Shown in pieces: positions 45,928 through 58,202 of a stretch of 64,000 nucleotides of DNA. The translations under genes were made by a program, and so were the position numbers. The notes beneath the pieces were generated by a model. That model searched no databases. It saw nothing but the letters and a program-made list of their open reading frames with translations, and was not told the origin of the DNA. Position 1 is the stretch's first letter. The number at the start of each line of letters is the position of its first letter. Source of the stretch: Artemisia argyi (taxonomy: Eukaryota > Streptophyta > Magnoliopsida > Asterales > Asteraceae); assembly GCA_030686995.1 (NCBI GenBank), contig CM060702.1, forward strand, positions 67,706,440 through 67,770,439. Reading direction: 5' to 3'.

Positions 45928-48900
45928 TGATGAGTGCTCAAACACTAATCATTTTTGTCGTATTTAAACTGCCAAAACATACAAAAACAATCAAAAAGTT
46001 ATCAAAATACTTAAATTATCCCAGGAATTGTGTTTTATGTGTTTTAAATGCAAAATGAGCAAAAACAAATGAAAAACGTACAAAGTTTGCAATATTGGCA
46101 GTTTCAGTCCCCCAAGTTTCAAAACTTGTCAAAAATAGTCCCTATGCATTTATTTTGAAAGGAAAAGTCAACCCAAGGTTTTGAAAGTAAAAAATTACAA
46201 AATATTATACTTGGGTCATAAGTTTTCCAAAATTACATGTTTGGTCCCTGAGATTTCAAAAATGGCAAAATAAGTCCCTGGGAATTTTGAAAAAGTGAAA
46301 AATGCAAAAATGGTTCTTGGACTTTTGAATTGTGGCATGTTTGGTCCTTGGTAACAACTTAGGAAAATTACAAATTTAGTCCTCAAGTTTTGCAAAATTA
46401 GAAAATTGGTCATTGTGCTATACTTAACCAAACCGGACCCTTTTCATTATATAAACCAAAACCAAACCAAATCCAATCCCCAAAGCCCAAACCTTGCCAA
46501 GCCCACTCCACTCCCAGCCCACTTCCCATTTTAAATAAAAATCCCACCCCGGTCAAACGGTCAAAGGGGTCAACCCACCCTTTGACCTGTCTTCTTCCCA
46601 ACCATATCCCACAAAACCAGGGAGACGTTGTCTCCTCCACATGCTTCCCCCTCCTCCATTAGCCCCCACAATTAATGATATCACCAACCAAACCAACCCC
46701 CACCACCACAATTAATATTCCCCAACCATAACACTCAGAATTACCCCATTGTTCTTTTGGCAGGAAAATTCAATCCAATGGTTGGGATGCATCAAATTCT
46801 AATTGAATGGTGAGGATTTGGTCAAGGGTCAAAGAGAAAGCTACTGGGACTTAAAAAATTCAAATTGGAGCCATGTGGGAAAAGATGTGACTTATTTTTA
46901 TTTCGTTATATATATTGTAGCTCAATATGAGCATTTGTAGTGTGTAGTATGTAGTATTTGTTGTTTTAGTATCTAATTGTACCTCTGTAATCCATTTTTA
47001 AGTTAATGAAAGATCTGTTTTAAGTTTACTCACAGTTGCAATTTTTCAAGTTTATTTAGAAATTTCAATCCATTGTTCAAAGCTTATTAGTGATATATAA
47101 CTGTTTGCACATCCATTCAAACATTCATATATTTGTTTTAAACAAGTTTCAAGTTTGTGGCATGGTATTTACTTAAGTTTGAGAAAAATAGTCAAGAATA
47201 TATAAAAATCAAAGTAAAATAAAAAATTGGTGATCAAAGGTTGAAGAAGCTTGAAGCTTAGGATTGGTGGATGCTAATGGTATTAGTGGTTCATAGGAAC
47301 CTATAGGAATGGTTCATGGTTCATGGGTCCTATGGTTTAAGCAGGAAGCCCTTTGTGAGTATATTGCTCCATTTTAACTTTTTACCATTTCATTGCTTGT
47401 TCTAGTTTAGTTATGAGTTAAGTGTTTTTATTAAGTTCAAATTAGAGTAACTAGTGACTGAAATCAGTTGGTTAATTGTTGGAATCAATTGTTCTCTAAT
47501 TTTCTTATTTGACTGTCAAACTTGAATCTTAGTCATCTTGGTTAATTTTTGTTTTTGTTGTTGTTTATTTGTGTAATTTAGCATAATATGTTGATATATG
47601 TTCCTATGATTAAGTAGTTTAAGACTAGTTGGAGTTTTGGTTTGTTAATCTCTCTTGCAAATCTGTTAAAGGGGTGTTTGATTTCAGCTTGTCTGTGGCA
47701 TTTTTGTTGCTTTTTAGTATAACTCTTGGTCTCAATAAGTTACTTGGGTTGATATAGGCTCAGGGTAACCATTTTCTGAGTCATAAACATAGCATAAGTC
47801 AAAATCACAAGGAAAATCATCACCACAGTTAACTGTGGTGACATTTGAATCCAAAACCCATCAAATCCATTCATAAGTTTGTGTTATAGCTTAAATTGGT
47901 CATATTATAGTTTAACATAACATTCCAAGTCATTAAATCAGCAATCAAAAGTCATAAAAGTCAAAATCTCAAATTTTCCAAAAAGTCAAAAGTGCATCAT
48001 CTTAGAAAAACCAAAAATGGCATGAATTTTATAGATTTTTGTATTGGGTCTTAGGCTTTGAAACTTGTTGAGGTTATAGTCTACCAGTAGAACTAGAGAT
48101 TCATACACTTGTTTGAATTTTGTGAATTTTTCTATTGGCCCTTTTTGCCCTTCAAACACACCTGCAGGGCAAGGCCTTGCCCTGTGCATCAGCAGACCCA
48201 GCTACACCACCAACTTTGGTGGCTTATTGTGGCCACCTCAGTGGGTCCCACTGACCCAATCTTGGTTCATTCAACCCCCTTCCTGGTAGGCTTGAGATCT
48301 TGACCATTGGCTTGACCTTGGAACCTGTGGACCCCACTTGGAATTGCCTCAAAAGGTTGTCCCATTTTCTGTTTCAGAAACCAAATAAGCAAAGTGCTTA
48401 TTGTGGTCTCTTGGCTTATTCAGTCGTCTTAATTAAGTGAAACTTGCTCAAAATTGTTCATATAACTCAAGTGAATCAGATTTAACCAATGTGGACCCCA
48501 CACTAGGCCATTTGTGCTTATTTCTCTTCTCAGTCAAAGAAAGTCAACTGCCAAGGCAATAAGCACTTAAAGTGCTTATTCACTTGGTCTCAGCCAAACT
48601 TCCTTCACACAAGTTGTTTAAAATTAGTTGATACTCAGTTGTGAAAAAGGAAATTCCAAAAAAGTCCAACTTATTAGAAGTGATAGCTTCTATTTAAGCC
48701 AATTGGCTTATTCCTCAGCTTATTAATAAGCAATTTTCATTTTTATATTTTTCCTAGGCTTTTGGTATATAAAAATAATTTCTGTAATTTTTTCAGATTT
48801 TTCTTGCATCATTTAGTATTTTTCTTAATTTAAACTAGTTTTTAATAAATATTAAATAGTTAATAATTAATAATAATTAATTAGAAAATTAGAAAAATAT

Positions 48901-49640
48901 AAATTAAATTTTAAAATTAGTTTTTAGTTATTTTTTATTTTCCAAATTTTATTTTCAATTTTCTAGTGTAATTTAATAATTAAATAGAATTTAGGATAAT
49001 TTAAATAATTAAAAAGTAATTAATAATTAGTAATAATTAATTAAAAAGTCTTAAAAATATATTTTCATTTCTAAAATTAGTTTAATAGTATTTTAGATTT
49101 TTCTAAGTTTAATTTTTATTTTTCCAAGTTAATTTCATATTTATTTGTAATTTAGGTTAATTTAGTTAATTAAAAATATTTAGGAAATTAGTATTTAATT
49201 AATAATAAATATAAAATTAGTGTAAAAATTATTTTTAAATTTCCAAAATTTTTCTTTAAACATTAGGTTTGTAAAAATACCATTTCTATACCAGTAGCCT
49301 TTTCAGATCACCTCATTCACTTTTATTTCACGTACATTTGTTCACGTTTTCAGCAAACGTACGGTTTTTAGGTTTTAAGTAATTTCTTCTCAATCTAAGT
49401 TCCAGTAAATAATTACATAGCTTTCCTAAGCTATTTCTGTTAATCATTTCCAAATAATTCTCATAACAACCCTTTTTTGTGAATAATCACCCGATCACAA
49501 AGCACGCTCAGTTACAATTCACACCTTGTCGGGATTTAACGACCTGGTGATACCTTATATTACCCGGAGATTGACTCTAGGCTCTTTGACTTTGTTGACC
49601 ATTTCTTGGTCAATATAAGTTGACGGTTTAGGGCCAATCA
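45928..49640 (+). repeat. 3' LTR of the Athila-type element
   Basis: 3713 bp, nearly identical to the 5' LTR but without the MITE. It is followed by AATAT. Confidence 0.93.
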
Positions 49641-49707
49641 AATATGATCATGGTGATCTCAAATGCAAGAAAATATGAGACTTACCCGAAAGCAATAAAT
49701 AACATAC

Positions 49708-49956
49708 CTCAATGGCGAACGTGAGGGAAGTCAACAACCCGTTATGACATATCCCTTCTTATAAAACCACCATTTTCCATCCAAAATGATGTAGGCTGCA
49801 CAATTGGTTCACCAGGGTTCTGCATGTGGCCTTTTAATCTAGGCATACTTCGTAGCGAGATCCTCCTCCAACCAACATACATAACTTTATATCGATTTTC
49901 CCATCCCCCTCAACCAAACATTAGCATGTCCTGTTGATGCTTCTTGTATAGCCTAA
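49708..49956 (-). pseudogene. Unidentified exon-like block downstream of the retroelement
   Basis: On the minus strand a strong acceptor (T-rich tract plus TTTCTTTCTAG) begins the block, and GAG before GTATGT ends it. One frame gives MLMFG, stop, GGWENRYKVMYVGWRRISLR and then ENGGFIRRDMS; another gives YIILDGKWWFYKKGYVITGC. Both contain stops, so this is probably a decayed exon. No family is recognised. Confidence 0.35.
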
Positions 49957-50610
49957 CTAGAAAGAAAAAAAAAATCTATTAATAACTGTGCCAAAAATAT
50001 TTATATTCGTACTCAGACACGGTGTTTGGTACAAAACACACTTGCATTTTACACCACACAATCAAGTCCGCATAAAATTGATTTACCCAAGACTAATGTT
50101 TGATAATGTAAAGCATTATCGTTACAAATTTAATCTATACATGTGTTGCAACCAATCTGTGTCATGAAAACCCTTAGTTATGTGGTGCATAGAGATTCCA
50201 CGATAACATCATCAATGTCAGGCCGAAAACACGAATTCACATATATGAACAAATCCTTAATGAGAACTGGAACTCTAAACCGACTAAACTCGACAAAAAC
50301 CGACTAAACCCAACAGAACCGAACCGACCCGAGTAAGTTTTGGTTCGGTTTCAGGTTGGGTTTTGGGGGAATTTTGGTTTCGGGTTGTGTCTGGTCGGGT
50401 AGGGTCGATTTTGACACGATGCTCACCCCTACTCGAGAACGCAACATTTTTGTTCCAATTCATTTTCTTTACTTTCTTTCATTCGTTAAGTGATACTCGA
50501 GAACATAGGATAGGATATCGTATTTAACTTGTAAGAAGTAAAATAGTGTTGTAAGGAGTAAGGACCAACTAGCATAACCCAAGATCTCAAAGGGTCATAA
50601 ACCATTTCAA
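49957..50610. other. Intergenic region upstream of the L3 gene
   Basis: AT-rich. A short stretch near 50290-50410 is rich in AACCGAAC / GGTTTCGGGT words in both orientations, a low-complexity dispersed repeat. Confidence 0.4.
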
Positions 50611-50616
50611 ATCTAA

Positions 50617-50625
50617 AAACCCTAA
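50617..50625 (+). promoter_or_regulatory. Telo-box upstream of the L3 start codon
   Basis: AAACCCTAA lies about 94 bp upstream of the ATG. Telo-boxes are common in the 5' regions of plant ribosomal protein genes, where they cooperate with other elements in dividing cells. Its role here is inferred. Confidence 0.5.
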
Positions 50626-50718
50626 ACACCATTACCACCATCGTCCCCAAACCCTCACCAGCCGAAATACCCTTTTCTTCCATGATCACAACCATTCCAT
50701 AACAACCCATCACCAACC

Positions 50719-53700
50719 ATGACGTCACTCTCACGAGGCCTCATTTCCCACCTCCGAAAAACCCTCACCCTAACCCATACACAAACACCCATTTCATCAT
50801 TTTCCATAACAACCCATTTTGTAAAAAGATTCAGTTCAGAAGCTTTGGCTAGTAATGAAAGCTTGAATGAGAGAATAATAGAAGCCAAAAAGAAGGTGAT
50901 GACAGCTGATTCTAAAAGGACAGGTGTCATTGCTGTGAAATGTGGGATGACTGCACTTTGGGATAAATGGGGTGCTAGAGTTCCTATTACTGTTCTTTGG
51001 GTAGATGACAATGTTGTTTCGCAAGTTAAGACTCCCGAAAAAGAGGGCATTACCGCGTTACAGGTTTGGGTTTTTTTTTTGTCGAAAAGTGTGGTTTTTT
51101 TGGTTGCGAAATGAATAGGAATCGTGATATTTGCGAACGCGCGTTTAGTGTTGTATGCTTGTTTGACAACTTTAGGAAACAGTTAGCGTTTAGTGTTGTA
51201 TTCTTGTTTGACAACGTTAAGAAGCAGTTAGCGTTTAGTGTTGTATGCTTGTTTGACAACGTTAAGAAGCAGTTAGTGTTTAGTTTTTAGGATGACATTT
51301 TATAGTTTAGAGTTACAGCTGTGACTTGTTGCCAAACTTACTAAATGCTTTATGAAAATAAATGCTACATTCTGTGGGTATAGCAAACATGGCCTTGGTG
51401 TTTGGATTAGCTTGTTAAGCCGGATTATGGGTTTATTTGGTTTTTGAAAAGCTGGTAACCTCACTTTTAAGAGCTTATCAAGGTCAACTTGTGGCTTATT
51501 TGAGGAAATAAGCTTAAGTTGATAAGCTCGTAAGCTCTAAAAAGTTAGGTTATCAGCTTTTCAAAAATCTAATAAGGCTATAAGCTGGCTTAATAAGCTA
51601 ATTTAGAAGCATAGATGTTTCATGCTGTTTGAAAATGGACTATACATGTGTATGGTTAGGGTGCTATGTGTAGGGGGTTGTCAATAACAATAAGCCTTTG
51701 GTTGAATACTTGAATGACAAAGCTTATAAGAGCTTCATAACAAAATAAGCTCCTAAATCAAAAGCGACTACAAGGGCTCCAGCTTCTATAAGCTGCAGCC
51801 AGTTTTGCCAAACACACAGCTTGGGATAAATACAAAATTATATTATTGCAAACGGAGAATAGATAAATTAATGCATATTATCAGCTATTCTTTGCGAAAG
51901 GTTCGATTGTTTGATTGATGCATTTGGTCGCGAAATGAATAGGTTTATCATAGTACTTATTTATTTAAAGTTCGGAGAGCAACTTGCAGGAGTTTGTAGC
52001 TCTTAGTAAAAATAAGTTGACAAAGTTCTAAAGAGTTTTTTAAACCGGTCTGAGTCTGTGTGGCGGTCAGTGCTGTAGTTGAGTTAGCGGATGCCCTGTG
52101 CGAAATTTTGCATGATGCCTAAATATGACGATAAAGATTTATTGTAATCATCTAGCTTTAAATTTTAATGAGTTCTTCGTCAATCTGGACTACTTTAAGA
52201 TAAGTTTAACAAATATTTAGAACATAATTTCATATATTGTTAACAATTTGAAATTGAAAGTAAATTTTGAGGCCCTAAAATATATAAAGGGATATATAAT
52301 TTGAGGCCTTGTGCGGTAGCACACCTTGCAGGCTCTGGTGGCGGTGGTCATAGCTCATAGACCCAATAGATTGGTTGGCCAAACAAATTGTATGCATTGC
52401 CAAACTAACTGTATGCATTTCGAGGCTTGGGATTCAATTATTGTAAGTGGAGGATACAGAAGTTAGTGCATATCATCAAATAGGGTAAATGGACAAGTAT
52501 GTAACTTTTAAGGTATTCAACTTTTCTTTTTCAAACTAAGAAGTTGAAATTTTGTGCAATATTTCGACTTTTAGAAAGAGATTACCGGTCATAACTTAAG
52601 TCTTAAGGAAACTACTCCAGTTATGAAGAGGATTAGAGGAAAAAAATCTATGTTTTGATAAGTTATTGTGAAAAAGAAGTTGGGTCAGTTCACGGATTCA
52701 AAAATTGAAAGTGTACTAAATCGGTGTACGCTGGGAAATGTTTATTGTTTGTTAAGGTCTCTTAAGCCGAGATCTAAATAGTAGTATAGATATAGATAGA
52801 TTTTCAGTCATATAAGTTGCTCTTACAGGTTCTCTAGAGATATGCTATACTATACTCCCTATATGATGTGTTAAATAGGCTATAAGAAGCTAAGCTGACA
52901 ACATATGGAAATTTCTATGGCTTGTGAACTCTAACAATTAGTACAGTACCATATTGCATTATGATCCTCTAAAGATCCACATGACTACATCTATGGCCGC
53001 ATGGAGGGGTGTTCTTAAACTTGTTGAAGGGGGGTAGTGTGTTTATTTGATTGCACACACTAACTACTGAGCCTTTTGGTATCTACTTAGTTTTTCTGAA
53101 TCTAAAGTAATGAGTTGTTAGTAACTGAGTAGGCTTTCTTAAGCTTGCTTTGAAGTTGAGCCAGACTGGCAAGCTATAACATGATTTAGTGGAGAAGTTC
53201 AATGTGCTAAAATATGGTTTTACGATTGCTGTAGTATATTTGTTCTTTAGATCTAGATTAGAAGTTTATTTGGAAATTTTGATTACTTTATGATTGTACT
53301 ATATGAGAATTTATATCCAAGTATGCTAAGTAATTTACACAAAATAAAATGCACAAGACTAACAAATCCTTACTAGAGGTTCTAAGTAATATATGGATTG
53401 TTTTCTTAAGTATATTCAAAAGAATATGATGTTATGTATAATCTAATTCAACCTTTAAAGTATTTCCACGTATTCATGTAAAAACCTTGATTTTTTGTAT
53501 AATTTCTTTCACATAAGCATATTTGTGTATATTGATTGTTAACAGTGTTGTAAAAAGCGGCCTAGGCGGCCGCCTAGATTTTACACTAGGTGGCCGAAAA
53601 AGCGGTCAACACGGTTTTTAAATTTTAAATTAGGTTTTTTCTTTCAATTGGTCGGATCTTGTTAACTGGTGTGTAAGAATAAAGTTTGTGATTTAATTGT

Positions 53701-54327
53701 TGAAGATGAAAAAGATGATAAGAAAAGATCATGAAAGACATGAGATGGTGACTAGAAAAGAAAAATGAGACTTTACCTTAAAAAAACCCTAATTGTTGAA
53801 GCCCAACACCCAATCTTTTTTTTTAGACTCATTTATTTATGCTAAAAATATATCAATATACATATAATTTTAAAATTTTATATATAGAAAAGTCCAATCC
53901 GCCTAGGCCCCCTTTCTCGGCCGATTAGTTGACTGCCCGACTAGCGCCTACCGCTTTTTGCAACCATGCTTGTTAACATTCTAAAGTAGTAACACAAAAC
54001 CTCGTATATTCATCGCGGGGAATAGCAGTACTAATACAAGTGATACATAGACTAGAAATGATAATAGTGGTGATGTTCATATTAGTTCTTCTATTCTCTG
54101 CTGATCGAATTTACGGTAGCATTAATTATTATTTTTAGTAGTGTTGGCATACAAAATCCATTAATGTGAACTTCTTTGTGGGGAGATCTTATACACAAGG
54201 TTGAGGTTTGTAAATCAAATCAGAACATACTTAGGCATTGTTGGTTAGACTTTTCTTTATGAAAAAAACTTTAAGCGTTGTATTATCATGTCAGAAACTT
54301 GACTGGTTCTTTTAGCCCATAGTAAGG

Positions 54328-54388
<61 letters not shown>

Positions 54389-54764
54389 GTAAGGATCCAG
54401 TGAGAAGAAAACTTAAAATGAGAAATAACTATAACCACACATTTGAGATGGATCGACTTGATTAAGATGCATCTCTATTCATTTAGATGCATCCAAATTA
54501 GTTCCGAAAAGTAATTTGAAGTGAAAACAATGCAAAGTAGTACTAACAACAAATTTGACCAGCAGAGGACGAAAAATGTATAGGATTTGTCTAACTTGAT
54601 GAAATGCATATAATATATGCATATGCATCTAATTTTTTGCTAGAAAATATATTATGGTGCATCTAAAAGATTATGGATGCATCTAATTTAAGTCGATGCA
54701 TCTTAAATGTGTGGTTATAGTTATTTCTCATCCTTCTCATTTTAAGTTTTCTTCTCATTTGATC

Positions 54765-54833
<69 letters not shown>

Positions 54834-57407
54834 CATTTTGATACGAAAGTGGGATGATTTGGAACATGGAAGGGAAGGGTTTTTTTTTTTTTTTTTTTTT
54901 TTTTCTCTTTTTCTCTCTAAAAGTTTTAATAAATCTAAATAACTAAGTGCCATATCTCAATGTGTTAGTAATCTATTGAAAGCAATACCTTATCACTTTT
55001 AGTACTAAAATCATCACTTGAAGATGTTCATTTATCATCATTGCAGCCAAAACTACTACTCTTACTTTTGTATGCAGTATCCATGTATATTCTTGTTATT
55101 AAGTTGAAGGTAGGCATCGAAACATGTTGATCTGTTATTATTTGATGATTTTTTTTTCTCTCTGGTAATTAGATTGGTTGCGGGCATAAAAAGGAGAAAC
55201 ATTTGACTAAACCAGAAGTGGGACACTTCAGAGCACAAGGTGTTCCTCTTAAGAGGAAGTTGAGAGAGTTTCCCGTGACTGAGGATGCTCTACTTCCGCT
55301 TGGCACTCAAATCGGAGTTCGTCATTTTGTCCCTGGACAATACGTTGACGTAACTGGAATCACTAAAGGAAAGGGTTTTCAGGTGAAAACACTGATATCT
55401 TGTTTTGTGTTTACTGGTTTCTTTAGTGATAATTTAAAAAAATAAAAAAATTGCTCAGTAAATTAGACGGGTTTAGAGTTATACTCAAGTCAAATTAACT
55501 GTTATGTGGTGCCCAGGGTGTGATGAAAAAATATGGTTTCGGAGGAATGCCTGCATCTCATGGAGCATCAAAGTCGCATCGAAGTGGGGGTTCAACAGGT
55601 CAGAGGGATGCTCCTGGTAAGGTATGTGCTTCACTTTCCTTAAATTCATTTCTATGTTTTTATAAACAAAGTGGCATCCATATGGACAAATCTTATACAA
55701 TTCATGGTTATAAATAAAAAACGAGAAATTGTATCAGCGAGTGTGTGATCCTAATAGTAAACGAGATGTGATATTGTACTTACTGGATAATTTAGTATGC
55801 TTGTTACATATAAAATTGTCAAAATGAATTATATAGATAAGGGTGGGGGGAGTGCATCACTCACTCCTCTCCCCTTCACTCACTCACAACCAATCCCCTT
55901 GCGCCACATCATCTCCCACTTTTTCCTTCACTCACCTTTCACTCACTTCATTTTTGGAGGCGGCACCTTCACTCACCCTTCACTCACTTTTTTTTTTTTT
56001 TTTTTTTAAATTCTATTAAAATTTATTTAAAAACTAAAATTTCATTAAAATAAATAAACATTACATAATAATATTAAAAAACATAAAATAACATTACATA
56101 ATACTAAAAAACTAAACTTCATCCGCTTCATCGTCCACCTCAAGGTATGGTAATTGTTGAGCGTGAATATGCTCCATAAGATCAAATCGGAGACGAAAAT
56201 GTGTGTTCTCATTTCGTATCTCGTCTAAGGCTTCGTCGTCAAACACCGGTTCGATCGGAGGATCCCGAATATGAACGGGGGATATTGCGTTACCAGATTC
56301 ATGTAGAATCATGTTGTGCAATATCACACATGTATAAACCATTTTACTAATTCTGGCTACTGTGTACGGCCGTAAGAGTCGTCTCAGTACACCCCATCTT
56401 TGCTTGAGAACACCAAATGCCCGTTCAACATCCTTTCGAGCCGACTCTTGTAGTTTTTTGAACTTTCTCTCTTGCGGGTCGGTAGGAAATTTGAACGCTT
56501 TAACAAAAGTAGACCATGAAGGATATATGCCATCACAAAGATAGTAGCCACGCTTGTATGTATGACCATTCACAACAAATGGGCACTTAGGTGCCGTACC
56601 ATTACGCTCGGTGAGGAATAGCGGAGATTGCATCACAACATTAATATCATTGTTTGAACCCGGCGGTCCAAAGAACGCGTGCCATATCCACAAATCTTGA
56701 GACGCCACTGCCTCCATCATAATCGTGGGGTATCGATGATCACCCCTTTTATATTGACCCCTCAATTCGATTGGCCAATTCCTCCAATCGAAATGTGTGC
56801 AATCTAGGCTACCGATCATACCCGGAATGTGATGTCGAGCTTCGTGTGCTTCATACAAACATGCAATATCATGGCTTGTTGGCCTACGTAGGTAATCTCG
56901 ACTGTATATCTGAATAATAGCATCACAAAAAAATTGAAGGCTTTCACGTGACGTTCTTTTAGCCATTTGTAAATATTCGTCAAACTCATCCGGTGGATTA
57001 CCGGTTGCGAGTTGCTTAACGGCAGACGCACATTTTTGTATGGATGTGAAACTTTTTTTTTGTCTAGCATCATAACCTTCCTGAAAATACTCGAATCTAG
57101 CCTCAATAGCATGTGTGATTTTCAAAAATAAACTTTTAGGCATACGATACCTATCTTCAAACACTTGCTCGTTGTATCTTGGTTCTTCACAAAAATAATC
57201 ACGATGCAATCTTTCTGCAGCGCTGACCCGATCACGTTTCACCGACGTACGTGTCGACCTTGCCGTATCTTCCTCCTCATCTGCGTCAATCGCGTTAGCA
57301 AAAAACTCGAGACTACTATCGTTAGACCACTCAAACAGCTCGTCTAACAATAGCGTCGACCCAATTCTTCTAGGCTCCATATTTTTTTTTTTTTTTTTGT
57401 ATCGCTG

Positions 57408-57464
<57 letters not shown>

Positions 57465-58202
57465 GATGTGTTCTTTTTTTTTGGTTTGCTTTGTTCTTCC
57501 TCTCGTTCTTCTTCTATTTAAAGCAAAAAAAAAGAGCCGTTTAAACCCGCTCCTCCTCCCAACGTCTCTTTTCTCCTCTCCCCGCATGCGTGAAAATGTC
57601 CCGATTTTTACCTCCCCGTGCGGGGTTCCCCGCGAGGCGGCGGTGTTCCCGTGCGGGGTTCCACCTTCCCCGCATTCTCCCCGCACCCACTCCCTCTCCT
57701 CTAAGGTGCTGCTCAAGTGGTCATATAGTAATAAATATGGTTATTAGCTTTACCTTGCCTGTTTCTGCAAATTATCAGTGGATAATGCTATAAATTGTCA
57801 ATCAGGTTTTTAAAGGTAGAAAGATGCCTGGTCGCATGGGTGGGAAGCAGAGAACAGTGAAAAATGTGTGGTTATATAAGATAGATCCTGCAAGGAACTT
57901 GATGTGGGTCAGAGGCCAAGTATGATGCTTAAATTCTCTTATTTCTTTGCTATTATGACTCCATGGTTAACATGGAATCACATACTTCTATTTTTTCTGA
58001 TACTGTAATTATATGTGGGATTTTATAGGTACCAGGGAACGAAGGAGATTTTGTATTTATAAAAGATGCATGGTACAAGAAACCAGATATATCGATGCTT
58101 CCATTTCCAACCTACTTTTCCACAGAAGACGAGGATGTGACGTCTTTGGAACCTCTGGTTGCTGATCTTGGTGATACAGATCCATTTATGGCTGCAGATT
58201 AA
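50719..58202 (+). CDS. Mitochondrial large-subunit ribosomal protein L3 (uL3m), five exons
   Basis: Exons 50719-51063, 55173-55382, 55517-55621, 57806-57919 and 58029-58202 encode 115, 70, 35, 38 and 57 codons (315 aa). All introns are GT-AG and phase 0. The N-terminus (about residues 1-42) is rich in Ser, Thr and Arg and ends RFSSEA, a typical mitochondrial presequence. The mature part shows L3 hallmarks: [52 protein letters not shown] and [15 protein letters not shown]3 binds 23S-type rRNA near the peptidyl-transferase centre and is an early assembly protein. It matches plant 'L3-2, mitochondrial' in length and order. Introns 1 (4.1 kb) and 3 (2.2 kb) are swollen by transposons, yet the frame is intact. 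A dual plastid/mitochondrial location cannot be excluded. Confidence 0.95.
51141..51285. repeat. 45-bp minisatellite in L3 intron 1
   Basis: Three full units starting GCGTTTAGTGTTGTATGCTT at 51141, 51186 and 51231, plus a partial fourth. Confidence 0.9.
51406..51610. repeat. Imperfect fold-back element in L3 intron 1
   Basis: AGCTTGTTAAGCC, TTTGAAAAGCTGGTAACC and GAGCTTATCAA on the left recur as complements on the right around a centre near 51500. It is a probable MITE; no clear target duplication is seen. Confidence 0.45.
51611..53542. other. L3 intron 1, middle part
   Basis: No coding sequence recognised. A GTTTTGCCAAACACACAGC end near 51806 resembles a MITE terminus, but no partner was identified. 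Confidence 0.4.
53543..53968. mobile_element. hAT-like MITE in L3 intron 1
   Basis: Ends CAGTGTTGTAAAAAGCGG and (complement of the right end) CATGGTTGCAAAAAGCGG form the inverted repeats. Flanks ATTGTTAA and CTTGTTAA make a 7/8-matching 8-bp target duplication. The left end continues into a GC-rich palindromic GCGGCCTAGGCGGCCGCC. Confidence 0.75.
54327..54386. repeat. (TA)n microsatellite
   Basis: About 30 TA units on the left side of the neighbouring MITE. Confidence 0.95.
54387..54768. mobile_element. MITE with ~70-bp terminal inverted repeats inside a TA microsatellite
   Basis: The left end GGGTAAGGATCCAGTGAG, with AAACTTAAAATGAGAAATAA and CTATAACCACACATTT, recurs as complement at the right end. 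Both sides are pure TA repeats, so the target was a (TA)n tract and the exact target duplication cannot be read. A second (TA)n of about 30 units follows (54770-54831). Confidence 0.75.
54770..54831. repeat. (TA)n microsatellite
   Basis: Pure TA repeat on the right side of the MITE. Confidence 0.95.
56112..57380 (-). CDS. Harbinger (HARBI1/ALP1-like) DDE transposase, intact
   Basis: The 422-aa protein starts at [11 protein letters not shown] chose this start because upstream codons in the same frame translate a poly(A) tract into Lys runs. The N-terminal part is acidic and helical. The nuclease core has D193 in [12 protein letters not shown]245 in [10 protein letters not shown] and E319 in [15 protein letters not shown], giving a complete DDE triad. 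Length and motif order fit plant Harbinger nucleases, which cut at the terminal repeats together with a Myb-like partner. No such partner is encoded here. It is antisense to the host ribosomal gene and has no stops or frameshifts. It could be active with a partner in trans, or simply young. Domestication is unlikely because TIRs and the target duplication are still recognisable. Confidence 0.9.
   Translation of the reverse strand: MEPRRIGSTLLLDELFEWSNDSSLEFFANAIDADEEEDTARSTRTSVKRDRVSAAERLHRDYFCEEPRYNEQVFEDRYRMPKSLFLKITHAIEARFEYFQEGYDARQKKSFTSIQKCASAVKQLATGNPPDEFDEYLQMAKRTSRESLQFFCDAIIQIYSRDYLRRPTSHDIACLYEAHEARHHIPGMIGSLDCTHFDWRNWPIELRGQYKRGDHRYPTIMMEAVASQDLWIWHAFFGPPGSNNDINVVMQSPLFLTERNGTAPKCPFVVNGHTYKRGYYLCDGIYPSWSTFVKAFKFPTDPQERKFKKLQESARKDVERAFGVLKQRWGVLRRLLRPYTVARISKMVYTCVILHNMILHESGNAISPVHIRDPPIEPVFDDEALDEIRNENTHFRLRFDLMEHIHAQQLPYLEVDDEADEV
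57381..57461. repeat. Poly(T) tracts upstream of the transposase start
   Basis: A run of about 18 T and a run of about 50 T, separated by GTATCGCTGAGA. On the transposase strand they are A tracts directly 5' of the start codon. Confidence 0.9.

Larger units (their letters stand above)
34603..49640 (+). mobile_element. Athila-type Ty3/gypsy retrotransposon, full length
   Basis: Two long LTRs (TGATGAGTGC...GGGCCAATCA) are flanked by the perfect 5-bp duplication AATAT (34598-34602 and 49641-49645). The order is LTR, primer binding site, gag, protease, RT, RNase H, integrase, purine tract, LTR. RNase H is followed directly by integrase without an archaeal-type RNase H, which points to Athila rather than Tat/Ogre. 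No env-like frame is present. I counted 8 mismatches in 720 aligned LTR bases (36001-36720 against 47341-48060), so insertion is recent. Five in-frame stops make it non-autonomous now. Confidence 0.93.
55841..57701 (-). mobile_element. PIF/Harbinger transposon in L3 intron 3
   Basis: The 1861-bp element is flanked by TAA on both sides (55838-55840 and 57702-57704), the 3-bp duplication of the superfamily. Imperfect inverted ends (GGGTGGGGGGAGTG and, complemented, GAGGAGAGGGAGTG) match best over the inner half. The left subterminal region has repeated TTCACTCAC words; the right one has repeated CCCCGTGCGGGGTTCC words. It holds one intact transposase gene but not the Myb-like ORF that PIF/Harbinger elements usually need. 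Confidence 0.85.

Noticed and set aside
57381..57716. N-terminal extension of the transposase frame with long Lys runs
   Set aside because: It comes from a poly(A) tract and GC-rich subterminal repeats. The conserved protein begins at the Met at 57380.
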